Assembly (NCBI GenBank): GCA_965644295.1
Contig: CBFFRP010000485.1
Location: forward strand, 1-63,058
Direction: 5' to 3'
Source of the DNA: Paraphysomonas bandaiensis
Lineage: Eukaryota; Chrysophyceae
Length of the DNA stretch: 63,058 bases
The notes under the pieces: generated by a model
What the model was told of the DNA's origin: nothing
The model's input: only the letters and a program-made list of their open reading frames with translations
Databases searched by the model: none
Shown: positions 11,926-23,399 of the stretch, piece by piece
Layout of the letters: every line of letters starts with the position of its first letter
Numbering within the stretch: the first letter of the stretch is position 1
Translations under genes and position numbers: made by a program

Positions 11926-14900
11926 TCAAAAGATATCTCCTACACCACCCGACTCCCCTGCATTTACCAACTGAGACAAAATAGAAATTGCACACCCTTC
12001 ACCAATTGAGACTACAGAGTCTTTCAAAGCGTCAGCAGCAGAAACACGCTTCTTTCGAGAAATAGGAACTGATTTTAGGTCAGTGGTTGAATACAGAGAC
12101 TTGCCGTTACTATCAATACCGCCAGATGCGACTTTGACTTCATCGCTGCTGTCGTTATCGTACTTCTCTCTGAGTTTCAATAGAATGCTTCCTTTCTGCA
12201 ACAACATATGCACGTCACCCGAAAAGATTTCGGCTTTGATATCTGAGTTCTTAAAACTTACCTCATACTGCAGAAGATTCTCGATTCCAAATAGTTCGCC
12301 GGCAACCTCTCCTTGTATTCCCTCGAATCTGCCATCATGATCTTCTCCGTCCTCCTGACCAGAATTACTCACACGCACCGCTGTCCGCTGCAAGGCTTGC
12401 TTGTATAATTGTCGCATGTATATGAGCTCCTCTACAGTGCCCTGTGCAACCAGCCTGTACACAGACACACGCCGAGTCTGGCCAAACCTATATGCTCTAT
12501 CTTGTGCCTGCATATCCAGGGCTGAAGACAAATTAGGGCCACAAAATTTAAATATTCCCGCACCTGGGTTCCAATTGCAATCGAATATAACAACTTTGCT
12601 TGCAGAAGTTAAGTTCAGTCCTAGCCCCCCAGCCTTAGTGCTATAACAAATGAGTTACGAGACTGCCGTTCATGGACGCAGCACTAAACCTCAGCGCATT
12701 ACCTGATAAGAAAGAGTAAAATACTTTTATCTGTATTGAATCTATCTACAAGGTGCTGTCTAGATGACGATGAAGTGGATCCATCCAGGCGGCTGTTTCA
12801 AATCTCAATTAAAAGCGTCGTTTATTCATAGGTGGAAGTCAGAAAACGCACATAATTGTTCAACATATAATACCTATACCGCCAGCCTCGACTCTGCACA
12901 TAACTCTCAATAAGCGATAGCATCTTCGTACTGTGGGAGAAAACTAATGTCTGCAGCCCATATAATAAATTACATAAAATAGAGGAAGCATGTTGTGCCC
13001 TTACCTTTTCTAGTTTCAGGCTGAACGTGGTAAGGAGTTTGTCAAGGATTTTCATTTTCCCACTTCGTGCTATGCAACTTGCATCTAGTAGTTGCGATGA
13101 TTTGACAGGTCCTCCAATTTCGTGCAACAGATCAGGTGGTAAAGCCTTCACAGCAAAGTCGTACGTTGGTGTACTCTTCCCATCTGACACACTATATGCG
13201 TGTTCCTGGAGAAGGGCAGGATGAGAAGCCACCTTTGACAGCTTTGTAATAGCAGGAAGAATGATACAAGATGGACAGTGAGAGCATGGTTCATCGTCTG
13301 CATGGTTTTGACGCCATATAACAGCCCTACATATCCCAAATGACAACACCCAGACAGTATATGTACTCTATGAACACAACCTTGGGTCTATTCCAGGCAC
13401 CCCAGCATCTCGCAGCAGAGGAACCTGGTACTCTTCACAGCAGTCCCTCCGTTTTACTCCTTTGCCACAGGGGCATAAGGAGAGATACCGTCGAGCATTG
13501 TCGACATCTGGAAGCGACAAAATATGTTGATATAGCTTTCCCTACATGTCGTTACATCACACACCAACACGAAAGCAACAAGTTAATCATACTTGAATTG
13601 AAGAAAGTTCACAAAAGACCACGATATCATCCTTGCCTAGAAGCTGACCTGAAAGTACATCTGTCTTCATTCTCTGCAACAAGTATCGCTTGAGTAGCCT
13701 GCACATAACGACTCAACAGTGTCGACAAGTCTGTGCATGGTACATACTTCTTCAGCTCAAGCTGCCTGCGAATACCAGTAGATATCGCATCTGGATGAGC
13801 CGATCTCTGCTTGGCACGTTTTATAGGTTTCACAAAGTGTGATTTAAAAGAACCCTTATCCTGTGTACAAGTCTAAGGCCGGGTGGTTGCATGATTTCAT
13901 TGTACAATACATGAAATCTTCCCAGTGTAACAATGTTCAGTAGGGCCCAAAGCTCTTCCAGATCATTTTGCACAAGGGTGCCAGACAGTATTATTCTACA
14001 TTTGGCCTTGCTGAGACTGCACAAATGTCACCATTCAGCAACACTACTGTGGTAGCATACATTTATACCTGAACGCGGCCCGATATCTTTTTCCTGTGTC
14101 CGATTTTAGAATATGGCCTTCGTCCCAAGTAATTACAGACCATGAAATCTAGATACCAATCAACTCGAATATACAATTCTGCATTCTGTAATACCTTGGC
14201 AAGCTCGGCTGCATACATGGTCATCTTATCATAGGATCCAAGTACTATGTCCAAACTGCCTGCTTGCCCATGTCAATAAATTACAAAAATATAGCCACAT
14301 ATATACAAGTGATTGCATACATATAATTTATTTAGATATATACATCTATCTACATTAGAAAGTATACAGGAAATAGGGTATGAAATACCTTTCAGAGCAT
14401 CTGCCAATACTTTGTCACACTCCCCTTTAGCGTTACTACCAAGTACTCCAACTTCAAAATATCCCCACGTCCGAAGCTCACGCTGCCAATTTTCTACCAC
14501 ACTGGCAGGTGTAACAATCAAACAAGGAGGTTCGAATTCGCTCATCCCATCTCTCCGCCTTTTGATGTTCCGGGTGCAGTCGTCCGCACTCATCCCAGTC
14601 TTGCCAAACACAGCCAGCAGAAGAACAGCTATCTACCACAAAATTCATAGCAATTACCACACTTGCATTAACTCCTTCTAAGATATACCTGCACTGTCTT
14701 TCCTGTGTACAAAAAAAAAGTCAAACTAATAGAAATAGCACCATGTAGCTCTCACCTAGACCCATGTCGTCCCTACAATGACAGTGAAACCAATACAAAA
14801 ACAATCGAAAAATGGGCTTACCCAAGGATGCATCCTTCTCCTGAAGCGTACTTACTCCACATCCACTTTACACCATCGACCTGGTAGTCCTTGAGGTAAC

Positions 14901-15708
14901 GCGCTGCACTCCCCGGAACTTGTCCGGGAGTGCAACCACCGTCACTCTTAGTGGACAAGGAGAGAATTAGTGGGGCATTAAGACGAACTGGATCAACTAA
15001 CAGCATTGGACGCATCGATCCAACTTCCAAAGATTGCTGTTCTATAGCTGATGCAGGTCTGTGAACCTTACGGGGGTTCCTTGTCGCAACCTGCCTTGAA
15101 GAGGATTGAACCCTGAAATGAGGAAGTCTTCCACCGCTAGCCGTGGGTGGGTCTACGATGTGAGGTGTAAGAGGCAAGTCAGCTGCTGAGTCCATCCATG
15201 TGTCGGTGTCATCATGAGCACCAGAATTCTTGCTGTCTTTTTTGGGGGGGGGCATCGAAACAATAGAGGGAGATTCGTAACACAATGAATTCTTCATAGA
15301 AGTAGGAGTCGTGACCCCAGAGTCGTCGAGTGGTTCAAAGAGCAGATCACCAATGGTCATAGTGCTCGATCTCCCAAGGTGTATACCGGAATCAGGTGTT
15401 AAAGATGGATCATCATCTTTGTCGCATCCAGAGCGTTCACGGAAAGGTAGTGGTGAACTCTCTGCATCACTATCTTCATCAGATGAATCATAAAATGTTG
15501 TTTTTCTCTTTCTCTTATGAGGTAGAGGAGGTTCACTGCCACTGTCTCTGATAACTCTTTCAATATTCGACCCCATAACAGGTTCATTATGGCAATACAT
15601 GGCATCATATATGGACTTTACTGGTGGGTTGGAGTCACTCCTCTCCTTGTAGCCACCATCAGCCCCACTGCTGTCCTCCTCATCCGATGAGTTGATAAAC
15701 GCGTACAT
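11926..15708 (-). CDS. SNF2-family DNA translocase, ERCC6L2-like
   Basis: About 15 exons encode roughly 1,000 residues. After a 250-residue acidic, Ser-rich head comes a full SNF2 ATPase: YLKDYQVDGVKWMW, Walker A DDMGLGKT, a DEGH box (WDEGHILKS), motif III RIILSGTLVQND, FRRT-equivalent LKRYLLQRMKTDVL, then helicase C with LVFSHSTKML, RLDGSTSSSSRQ, TKAGGLGLNL and QDRAYRFGQTRRV. Between the lobes a CPCGKGVKRRDCC segment matches the Cys-rich insert typical of ERCC6L2, hence the call over RAD54 or CSB. Family members act in nuclear DNA repair, including non-homologous end joining and transcription-linked repair. Walker A is split across two tiny exons (14756-14772, 17 nt; 14689-14702, 14 nt). The C-terminus is short compared with animal ERCC6L2. 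The ATG is 15706-15708. Exons were joined by eye; a few junctions between 12.6 and 14.4 kb may shift slightly. Confidence 0.9.
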
Positions 15709-16278
15709 CACCAGCTGTACTCTACCACATAATGATGATGTAGCCTATATAGCCCCAAGTCCGCATAACGTCGTGGGAGTGTAATCGTTCTTGTTGCAGA
15801 TAGTTCTCCTGTGACTGTCTGTCGTCGCGGTTCGGTTCCTGTGATTTCTTTTCGCCGACCACATCGTGGGTGCTGTACTTTTATTATGGGTTTTCGCTGG
15901 CCACTCGCGAAATAACGCGATTTCGTTGGGTCCGCGAAGGGAAATCGCGATATTGTAGATTTATAGCGAAAAAGCGCAATTTCTATGGAATAAACACCGA
16001 TTTCACAATGACTAACTATAACCAATCATATCAACGAAACGTATTATGATTAGTTATTGTTGTGCGGATTCTTCACATCTTCATCCATTTGTGATGTCGC
16101 ATACCACGCACACTCTCCACAGCATATATATGCCTATATATGTGATGAAACGCATCGTAACTGCACTCTAATTACTACAATTCGTGTTCGCTAAGGCTGC
16201 GTTGTTCAGACCGTGAATGAATAAATAGGTGGAGAGGGCCTGGCCTAACTGGTGTTCATCTGCGCTGTTGTCCGGCGC
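15709..16278. promoter_or_regulatory. Divergent intergenic region, SNF2 gene / glycosyltransferase gene
   Basis: About 570 bp separate the start codons of two genes pointing away from each other, so both promoters must lie here. A 105-codon minus frame overlaps it but carries no family motif and is probably untranslated. There is a GCG-rich section near 15890-15990 (repeated TTCGC/GCGAAA words) that could bind a shared factor; this is only an inference. Confidence 0.5.
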
Positions 16279-17673
16279 ATGTCTTCTCTGCTGCACCTCA
16301 GTGTCGCTCATGTGTTACTGCTGTTGCAGTTACTGTCGCTCTCCACCGCATTCTTGAACAAACCCTATAAAATAAACAAGCTTCTGTACGATGATGAGAG
16401 CATTGTGCTCTTTGACAGCGAAGAGAAGGTGCAGGCGATCTCTGCTGATCCCCGATTTAACGACTTTATGTTCTTGATTTGGGTTATACGTGATTATGGT
16501 CGACCTGATAATATATTCATGACGACGTTTGAGAGACTTCTTGAGTTTACTCGTGGCTCAAACTGTATTCATGCTGTTATCGAGATTTCCAATAATGACT
16601 ACAGCTCGATTTTAGAGAGCGTGGTGCGGAAGATTCCGGACAATTCAGTTTTTACATTAAACGGAAACGCGATGCAGTATGACATATGTAATCTTGCTCA
16701 CATGCGAAAAATGCATGGCTTCAAACCGCCAGTAGTGTTCCACTTAAACCAGGGCATTGGCTCCTACTCACCACCAGTGGTGTCGGGTATGCATCCCAAC
16801 GGTACCCATTGCTATAACAGCGAATTCCGCGAGGTGTACAGTCAGTACACTTACGTATTCCGCAGTTTCTACTACGCCGAATGGTATGGACTCTCTCACT
16901 ACGTACCAATCGGTCCGGCATTCGCCCGGCATACCAGGTATCATGTGCAGAGAGAAGGTATCCTGTCAGCAGATGAACGCGATTACTGGTGCCTGTTTTC
17001 GGGCCGCACGAAGTACATATATGAGACCCGGCACCAAGTTCAGCGTCTAGATATGATCGAGGCGATGGAACAGCAGCAGTATTCGTTAGAAGGAAATAGT
17101 AACAGAACATGTCGTACTTCAACGGGGGAGCAGAATGAGTTTACACATACTATGGACCATGAAGAGTATATACGAACGATGGGGCGAACAGTTTTCGCCC
17201 CGTGCCCCGCTGGAAATAACCCCGAGACATTTAGACACTATGAGGTGTAATAAGTCTGTGTGTTAGTTGGTACAAAGTTGATTATTCGTCGAATACATAG
17301 GCAATGGCCTTGGGCGCGGTTCCACTGATAGTCAGAGTACCATTCCCCGAGGAAGATTTTATGCAAGGTATATTTGGGAGTTCCGTCTCTTTACTGTGCA
17401 TTTATTTTGTTCGCTTAATATGTACAGCTTGGATTGGATATCCTGGGCCCGTGTTTGAATCTTGGAAAGAAGCTCTACTCTTTGTGTCCAGTGTTTCGAT
17501 CAGGTATGTCTTGAATATTTCTGTCCTTTATACTTATTGTAGTTCTCCACAGTGAAGTAAAGGAGATCCAACGGGATGTGATATCATGGTATTATATGTA
17601 TATGGCTGCGCATAGGGAGAACATCACCAACACACTACTATCTCTGGTGGGGAGAGTTGTAGTGACAGACTGA
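16279..17673 (+). CDS. Exostosin-like glycosyltransferase (RXYLT1/GT47-like)
   Basis: Four exons (16279-17244, 17301-17367, 17428-17503, 17553-17673) give about 409 residues. The amino end MSSLLHLSVAHVLLLLQLL is a signal peptide or type II membrane anchor, placing the enzyme in ER/Golgi. The C-terminal nucleotide-sugar region reads RTVFAPCPAGNNPETF then RHYEAMALGAVPLIV, the block typical of exostosin-fold transferases and closest in feel to RXYLT1 (TMEM5). Upstream, YWCLFSGRTKY begins the second Rossmann half. Donor and acceptor sugars cannot be read from sequence. The upstream GTG at 16252 was rejected because the ATG at 16279 starts the hydrophobic segment directly. The last acceptor is set at the second AG (17551-17552), since the first leads to an immediate stop. 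Confidence 0.82.
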
Positions 17674-18845
17674 TCGCACTGTATGTGTAAATGCGTACAG
17701 CAGACGTATATGATATATGTGTTCAAACACATGTACTTAAAGCCGATATGGACGTGAATGAGAGAAGACCGAATTAACTGTTGATGACAACAAGAGGAAG
17801 TGAATCGTCAAGCTATTAAGTGAGAAACTGTCTTGAGAGCAAGAGAACGTAAAGCTGTATGTGATTCACAACTTCCTCAGCGCTATATTGCGTGATTTGA
17901 AACAGTCGTGGCGTCAAAAATCTTAACTCTACTATGAGTTTATATCTGGCGAATGTTTTGTTGTTGATAAATCAGTCACCGCTTATCCTGTCGACATTTC
18001 CTACTGTCATGGGATTTCGTTTGGAGTCATAGAGTCCTGGTATTTGTGACTTGGCGATAGTTCTATTCATCCCGATACCATTTCTATGATTATTACAATA
18101 AAACAACATATTGATATAGGCCTAGTAGGATGTTATAGTCCGCACCATAACAATAACACTTTACTACATCTCCGCATTCCATTACTGCATCTCTGTTTAT
18201 TATGAGGAGGGGTACGAAATATATTGCAATATCAGTATTGGTTTACTCATACTAGAGTGCAATAAATGACAGCATATCAAATATAATATTTATTACTAAG
18301 CGTGAATTTTTTCAATCAGTAGTAGAAAGAACAAGGATGCAGTATTAGCCTAACTATTAGTCTATATTCCTATATTCCAAATTATTAATTGATGAAATCA
18401 TAATTTGAGCAGAGCAACATCAGAAGCAAGCTTTTATTACACCAAGCTCATTTTCAAATGAACATCTTTGTTAGATAATTATCAGAATTTTTTTATATTC
18501 AAGTAAAGCTTCTTATATGCTCATTAGTTATTATATGGTACATATTGACTATTGGTCATCTTCACAATTAAGATCGTTAAAAGAAGTTATTGTAATCAAA
18601 CTAGATAGGCTCTTTTTTATTGCATACACTATTGCGTGCGTTGTCATGTAAAACATGTATGTCAACAACATGAAAATTTATATCGTTCATATCAACCATT
18701 TGCTCAACTTCCGTATCTTGAATCGTCATGATACAATACTTCATTTTCACAATTATAGCTATATATAATAGTATCTTTGACTAATACAGTACTATCTTAG
18801 AGAACCATACGTATTCCAACAGTACAAACATGCTCGAATAAAGTT

Positions 18846-19050
18846 ATCGAAGCCTCTACAGACACAAATCCCCCCTCAGCAAAGTAGGACCCGCCCCTTC
18901 TCGTGGTGTTCTGGGGGATAAGTATCGGGAAACTATTCGATAAGATATCTTCGGGAAACTAACGTGAGCCGCAAACACACCACACTAGATAACGTTCTGC
19001 CCACTCATAGTCAAATATTTGTGTGATACAAGGGAGACTAATACATTGAA
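18846..19050 (-). repeat. Dispersed repeat family A, copy 2
   Basis: The complement reads CTATGAGTGGGCAGAACG, TTTGCGGCTCACGTTAG and ACTTATCCCCCAGAACACC, matching the copies at 1308-1478, 40930-41085 and 42118-42330. The match extends past 19010 into a shared GATACAAGGGAGACTAATA segment. Confidence 0.75.
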
Positions 19051-19185
19051 TGATGTCTTACTATTTCAACAGGAGTTTAGAGAGCGAAAGGGGTTGCACG
19101 TTGGTGCTTGCGGTGACACACAAGCAGCTTTCGTAGCGCTAAATAGTAGGATATATATTATCGAGATAAGAACTAGTTGGTTAAA

Positions 19186-19255
19186 TTGTTTTGCTACATT
19201 AGTTCTGACTCTTAGACGCCTATTGCTAATAATAAGACATTCACTGCTATTGACA
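19186..19255 (+). repeat. Dispersed repeat family C, copy 1
   Basis: Core ACGCCTATTGCTAATAATAA followed by GACATTCACT. Related copies: 20062-20130 (minus), 31125-31210, 42765-42832 and 43068-43140. Each copy is preceded at variable distance by ATTAGTTCTGA or GTCTAGCATTCAACTAG blocks. Confidence 0.65.
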
Positions 19256-20061
19256 CAAATCAAGTGTGTATGCATGGGTTTATCTCTTTGTATTAAGAAA
19301 AAAATCTTCAATATGGTAGTGTCGGTTTTCTGATGTCCTAAGATTGTGGGATTCGGTGGCTATGGGATGAAGGAGACCGTGGAACTGCACTGGACTTGTG
19401 GCCACACGAGAACCTATTCCCATTATTTAATTATAGCAAAAAAGCGGATATAATATGATGTATGGAATACACAATGCCTGCATTCATACATATAACGGGA
19501 ATGAGTATTACACTCCCATGCTACTAATCGAATAGTTTGTTTAATGACTAACACCAAACCTAGCCATTCTAGCCATATTGTAAACTGAATTTTTTTTATG
19601 ACTAGGAATATCCTCCATTATGACTATAGGTCTAAAATATAGTTCCCGTATTAGTCATTCTCCAACAATTCACGCGTGTTACACAGAATTTACAAAATTA
19701 CAATTACACAACAGTAAAATTCAGATTTTGAAGCAAGCAGCGTGAAATAGCGTCAACTTTTTTTATTTCTTTACACTCACAGAATCTGCTGGCTTTAATA
19801 TTGTAATTATTGAAGAATTTATTTTGACACATTTCGGATCGTATGCCAGTATCGGATATCGAAAGCCACCTGATAGGTACTGTTCAAAACAATAATAATT
19901 CTGTCGTATGCCCCAACGCATGCTTCTAAGTCCAACCTAGCTGTTTTCATGTTCTCTCATTTTTGCAAAAGCCCAACATGTGCTATACTTCTTATTAATT
20001 TGATATAACATACATCATCATGTATGTATGTATGTCGAAGATAGAATATTGAAAGTCTTTT

Positions 20062-20130
20062 TATTTAGCAATAGAGGCGTTAAAAACTCGTGCCAATATA
20101 GTGGCTAGTTGAATGCTAGACATACTAGTT
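20062..20130 (-). repeat. Dispersed repeat family C, copy 2
   Basis: The complement reads TAGCATTCAACTAGCCAC, TTTTTAACGCC and TATTGCTAAATAAAAAGAC. It is most like the copy at 31125-31210, with which it shares the CATTCAACTAGCCACTA lead-in. Confidence 0.6.
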
Positions 20131-21198
20131 AGACCTCTACCCATAACTAATCAGCACAAATTCTATTATCCTACTATTTAGCGCTACAGAAGCTGCTTGT
20201 GCGTCGCCGCAAGCACCAAGGTGCGACCACTTTCGTTCTTGATGTTGTTTGTGATTTTCGCCCTGCTCGTGAGTCTTAGTACTCACTGGCGCGTGTTGTC
20301 CGGAGGTCTCCCCTTGGGATAAGGTTCCACCACTGCAGGCTCTGATGCACAGGGTTATGCATTAAGGTCCTAAGTGTTCCGAGCACTAGATGTGCGTGTT
20401 GTGGTGGTTTGTGGCTTAGTCGCCGTGCACCGTTTGAGCGTCGCGCATAGGTGTAGTTGCCGGAGACGGCGTCGCTGTCTAGGGCCTGATGATGTCATGC
20501 GGTCCGGTGCTGTGGTCCTAAGTGTCGAAGATAGATGTATATCAGTTCTGGATGATCTACGCGCGTTCAGCTACAGATATAGTTTGCTGCAAAGTTTCAA
20601 TATTCTTGTTGTTGGGCCATGCTTCTTAGATTCCAGTTTTCGTAGCTAGCCCTGCAATTTACTGGCTAGATGTTATGCTGATTTAAATATTTAGCAGTCT
20701 ACTCTAGACTGTACTTGGTAATGTGGTAATGCATCAATAATATTCACCAGCTATAAATTATTGCAATAACAATACTTTAAAAAATAGTAGACAAATGTAA
20801 TCTAAGCTGGATTATTTTTTTAGAATGGAGGGTTAAAGTCCGAGTCTTAAAATTCTGCAAATTCCAATGTAAAATTGTAGCGCATCCCCATGATGTACAT
20901 ATGCCCACAAGTTCATTAAAATTAATTAAAATTGCTGAGTTGTTTAGTCGTATTGCCAATATATTATTAGCATTGCAATGGTAAATGAAAACCATTGGAG
21001 TCATAAAATACTGAGAACATACTCCAAATGGAACTAGGAAAAAACACATAAAGGAACATCAAGTTTCAAGAAATGGCTAGGTTCTTTCATTTCAACACAG
21101 TAACGATTACAGTAAAATACCGACGAATAAACCGCAGAAACACACAACAGAGGTGAAAAACACCCCACAAAGTCATCCAAATGTAAGGTAGAAACAGC

Positions 21199-22444
21199 TT
21201 ATAGTAGCGCTTGCTGTATGTATGCGCACTTAAATGGTCGTCTTCCACCATCTTTAGGTCGATTGAAAGTTACCGCAGTATCGCCATTCACCCACAAAAC
21301 ATCATCATCGTCAGTTAACTCTACACTTGGACGAGACAAGGCAACAACAGGAGAGGCAGGTAGTTGTTTGATACACTCCTGAGTCGGCAAAATAGGTGTG
21401 GCGGGCGCAATCAAGATTGGGGCAGCTGACTGAGGTCTAGGTGTCGTATCTGGTAGACTACATTCCTGTACAGTATGCTTGCATCGTGTTGCCTTTTCCT
21501 TCCGAGACTTTCGCACCTGTACCTTGCGACTGCGTTCAGCCTCTTCTGCTTCCTCCCGTGCACGAACAATCTTCTCATATTCTGCATGTCTCTGTCGACG
21601 CTCCTGTAGGTCTTGCTCTTGTTCACGTCTCAACCTTTCTCGTTCAAAATATTCCTTCACACATTCGGGGGCAGCACGCGGAGGTCTCGCCTACGTTAAT
21701 ATATAAGTCAATATATGGATTACACAAACTTACAAGTCGCACCGCAGGCGTTTTCAACTTGTGCTTTGGCATCTGTTCAGCTTTAAGACAGCTAATGTAC
21801 CGCTCGTACTGTTGCAAGTAAGGGGCATTTTGATTATACTTTTGTCTTGGGGGGCGGTACTGTATGGATACAGGAGGCTGGTATACATGCTGTTTCTGTT
21901 TCGTGTTGTGCTTTCCAACTGAAGCAATTCGCTGTCGTTGTGGCGTAGATGATTTTATTGGACTCTGGGGTAAAGTAGACAGTACAACTTCGGGAATTTC
22001 AGCCGGGGCAGTCATCCACCCACCAGTTCTATCTCCAGAATTTATGGTCCTTTTACTCTCACTGGAAGACAGAGGCCCAGTGACACCACGAATCTTATAT
22101 TCTCGTGCCCCACTGGCGTGAATATTGTATCGTATAGTGCGTTCGAGGTTATCAATCACCTCAGGAGAAAAATCGGATTGCTTGGACATGAAATCATCAA
22201 CATGAAGTACAATCCATTTTTCATTCCCTCTACATATAATAGTCAGTAAAACTCGTTTCCTCTCTCGGGAATATGATGCGACCTGGCTAACGCCCCTAAT
22301 TTAGTGGTTAACTTTTGAATCAAAATCCTCCGCAGGTGGACATTCCTTGTCTACGTATACACGCTTACAACTAACACACTCAGACTCTCGAGATGATGTT
22401 ACCGTCATTTCATCTGGTGAGGCATCATATCTATTAGAAGACAT
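21199..22444 (-). CDS. Unknown coiled-coil protein
   Basis: I do not recognise the family. The best model has three exons (22313-22444, 21734-22282, 21199-21690), 390 residues. The start MSSNRYDAS at 22444 leads into a CVSCKRVYVDKEC cysteine segment that could hold a metal. The middle contains a neat, protein-like stretch (KRVLLTII, NEKWIVLHVDDFM, VIDNLERTIRYNIH), then a Pro/Gln/Tyr-rich linker. Residues about 235-290 form a charged helix (EYFERERLRREQEQDLQ...) predicted to be coiled coil. The tail is disordered with a DDDDVLWVNGDTAVTF patch. Exons 1 and 2 are in the same frame, separated by a single in-frame TAA; a 30-bp GT-AG intron (22283-22312) would remove it. A shorter model starting at 22189 is possible. 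Confidence 0.68.
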
Positions 22445-22878
22445 AGTGCGCTCCTGAGTATTATTAATTCTAAATGGCTCGTTCAGTAGATAATATCCCC
22501 TATGTACCCTCTTGCATTGTGTTCAGTCGTCACTTTAATAAAATACAAAAGAAGTTAGAGCTAATTGTTATCCTTCTCGTCATTCTGTAGCGTCAAGCAA
22601 GATGATCGAGATCGAATCATCTGGAGTCTGGAGTACAGCTTACAGTTACATTGCTATACTCTCTGTACTCCGTACTGCAGCATATACGGTATGTAGACAT
22701 ATATCCCGTATATGGGACATACTTTTCTCCACGCCACAAACTGAAAAGTCGTTTCAAGATTCGCATCACATTTGTGGAGTTGAAAAAAAGGTCACTCACA
22801 GTAAGAGAAACTAATAGTTAAGAGAACCATTGCTGAGCATTGTCTCCTATTTGTCAATAGTCAGGTCACGGATTAATC

Positions 22879-23399
22879 ATGGTAAGCCCGATGTAGCGCC
22901 GTCGTCATTTCTTTTTATGTTTTTATTTTAACAGAGTCTCCAAATGACTTCTGAGTTTCAGCACATCTTGCGTGTGCTGAACACAAACATTGACGGAAAG
23001 CGCAAGGTCATGTTCGCCATCACCAAAATCACCGGTATTGGCAAGCGCTTCGCTAACCTTATTTGCAAGAAGGCTGAGATCGATATCACTCGTCGTGCTG
23101 GCTCTCTTACCAACGAAGAGATTGAGAAGCTTGTTGCTATTATTTCGAACCCCAAGCAGTTCAAGGTCCCTTCCTGGTTCGTCAACAGACAGAAGGATAG
23201 AGTTACCGGAAAGACCACTCAAGTTGTTGTGAACGGTCTTATTGGTAAAGTTCGTGAGGATCTTGAGCGTTTGAAGAAGGTGAGAGCTCACCGTGGTATT
23301 CGCCACTACTGGGGTGTCAGAGTCCGTGGTCAGCACACCAAGACTACCGGTCGTAAAGGTAGAACTGTTGGTATGCCTGGTGGTGCCAACCCCAAATAA
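22879..23399 (+). CDS. RPS18: 40S ribosomal protein S18 (uS13)
   Basis: Exon 1 is the start codon only (22879-22881); after a 53-bp intron the rest lies in 22935-23399, 155 residues in all. uS13 sits in the head of the small subunit and contacts the large subunit and the P-site tRNA. The sequence is unmistakable: [37 protein letters not shown] (helix-turn-helix), and the basic tail [16 protein letters not shown]. Splitting after the ATG restores the usual MSL-type amino end; starting at the internal ATG (22944) would lose three residues. Codon choice is GC-richer and more biased than in the neighbours, as expected of a highly expressed gene. Confidence 0.98.

Larger units (their letters stand above)
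19070..20245. repeat. Inverted repeat pair spanning about 1.2 kb
   Basis: About 19078-19152 (GCGAAAGGGGTTGCACGTTG ... TAGCGCTAAATAGTAGG) is the imperfect reverse complement of about 20165-20240 (TCCTACTATTTAGCGCTAC ... CCACTTTCG). Inside each arm, in the same relative order, sits a copy of repeat C. The arrangement suggests two head-to-head copies of one element, or one element with long terminal inverted repeats and about 1 kb inside. No transposase is visible in between. Confidence 0.65.
17674..21198. other. 3.5 kb repeat-bearing intergenic region
   Basis: No convincing protein gene. It carries repeat A (minus, about 18846-19050), a pair of inverted segments (19070-19160 and 20165-20245), two oppositely oriented copies of repeat C, and a relatively GC-rich island at about 20170-20560 that stands out against its AT-rich surroundings. 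A 91-codon frame in the island (20374-20649) has no family resemblance. Confidence 0.55.

Noticed and set aside
15708-16025. 105-codon minus frame upstream of the SNF2 gene
   Set aside because: No motif, lies in the divergent promoter region, and the SNF2 start is well placed without it.
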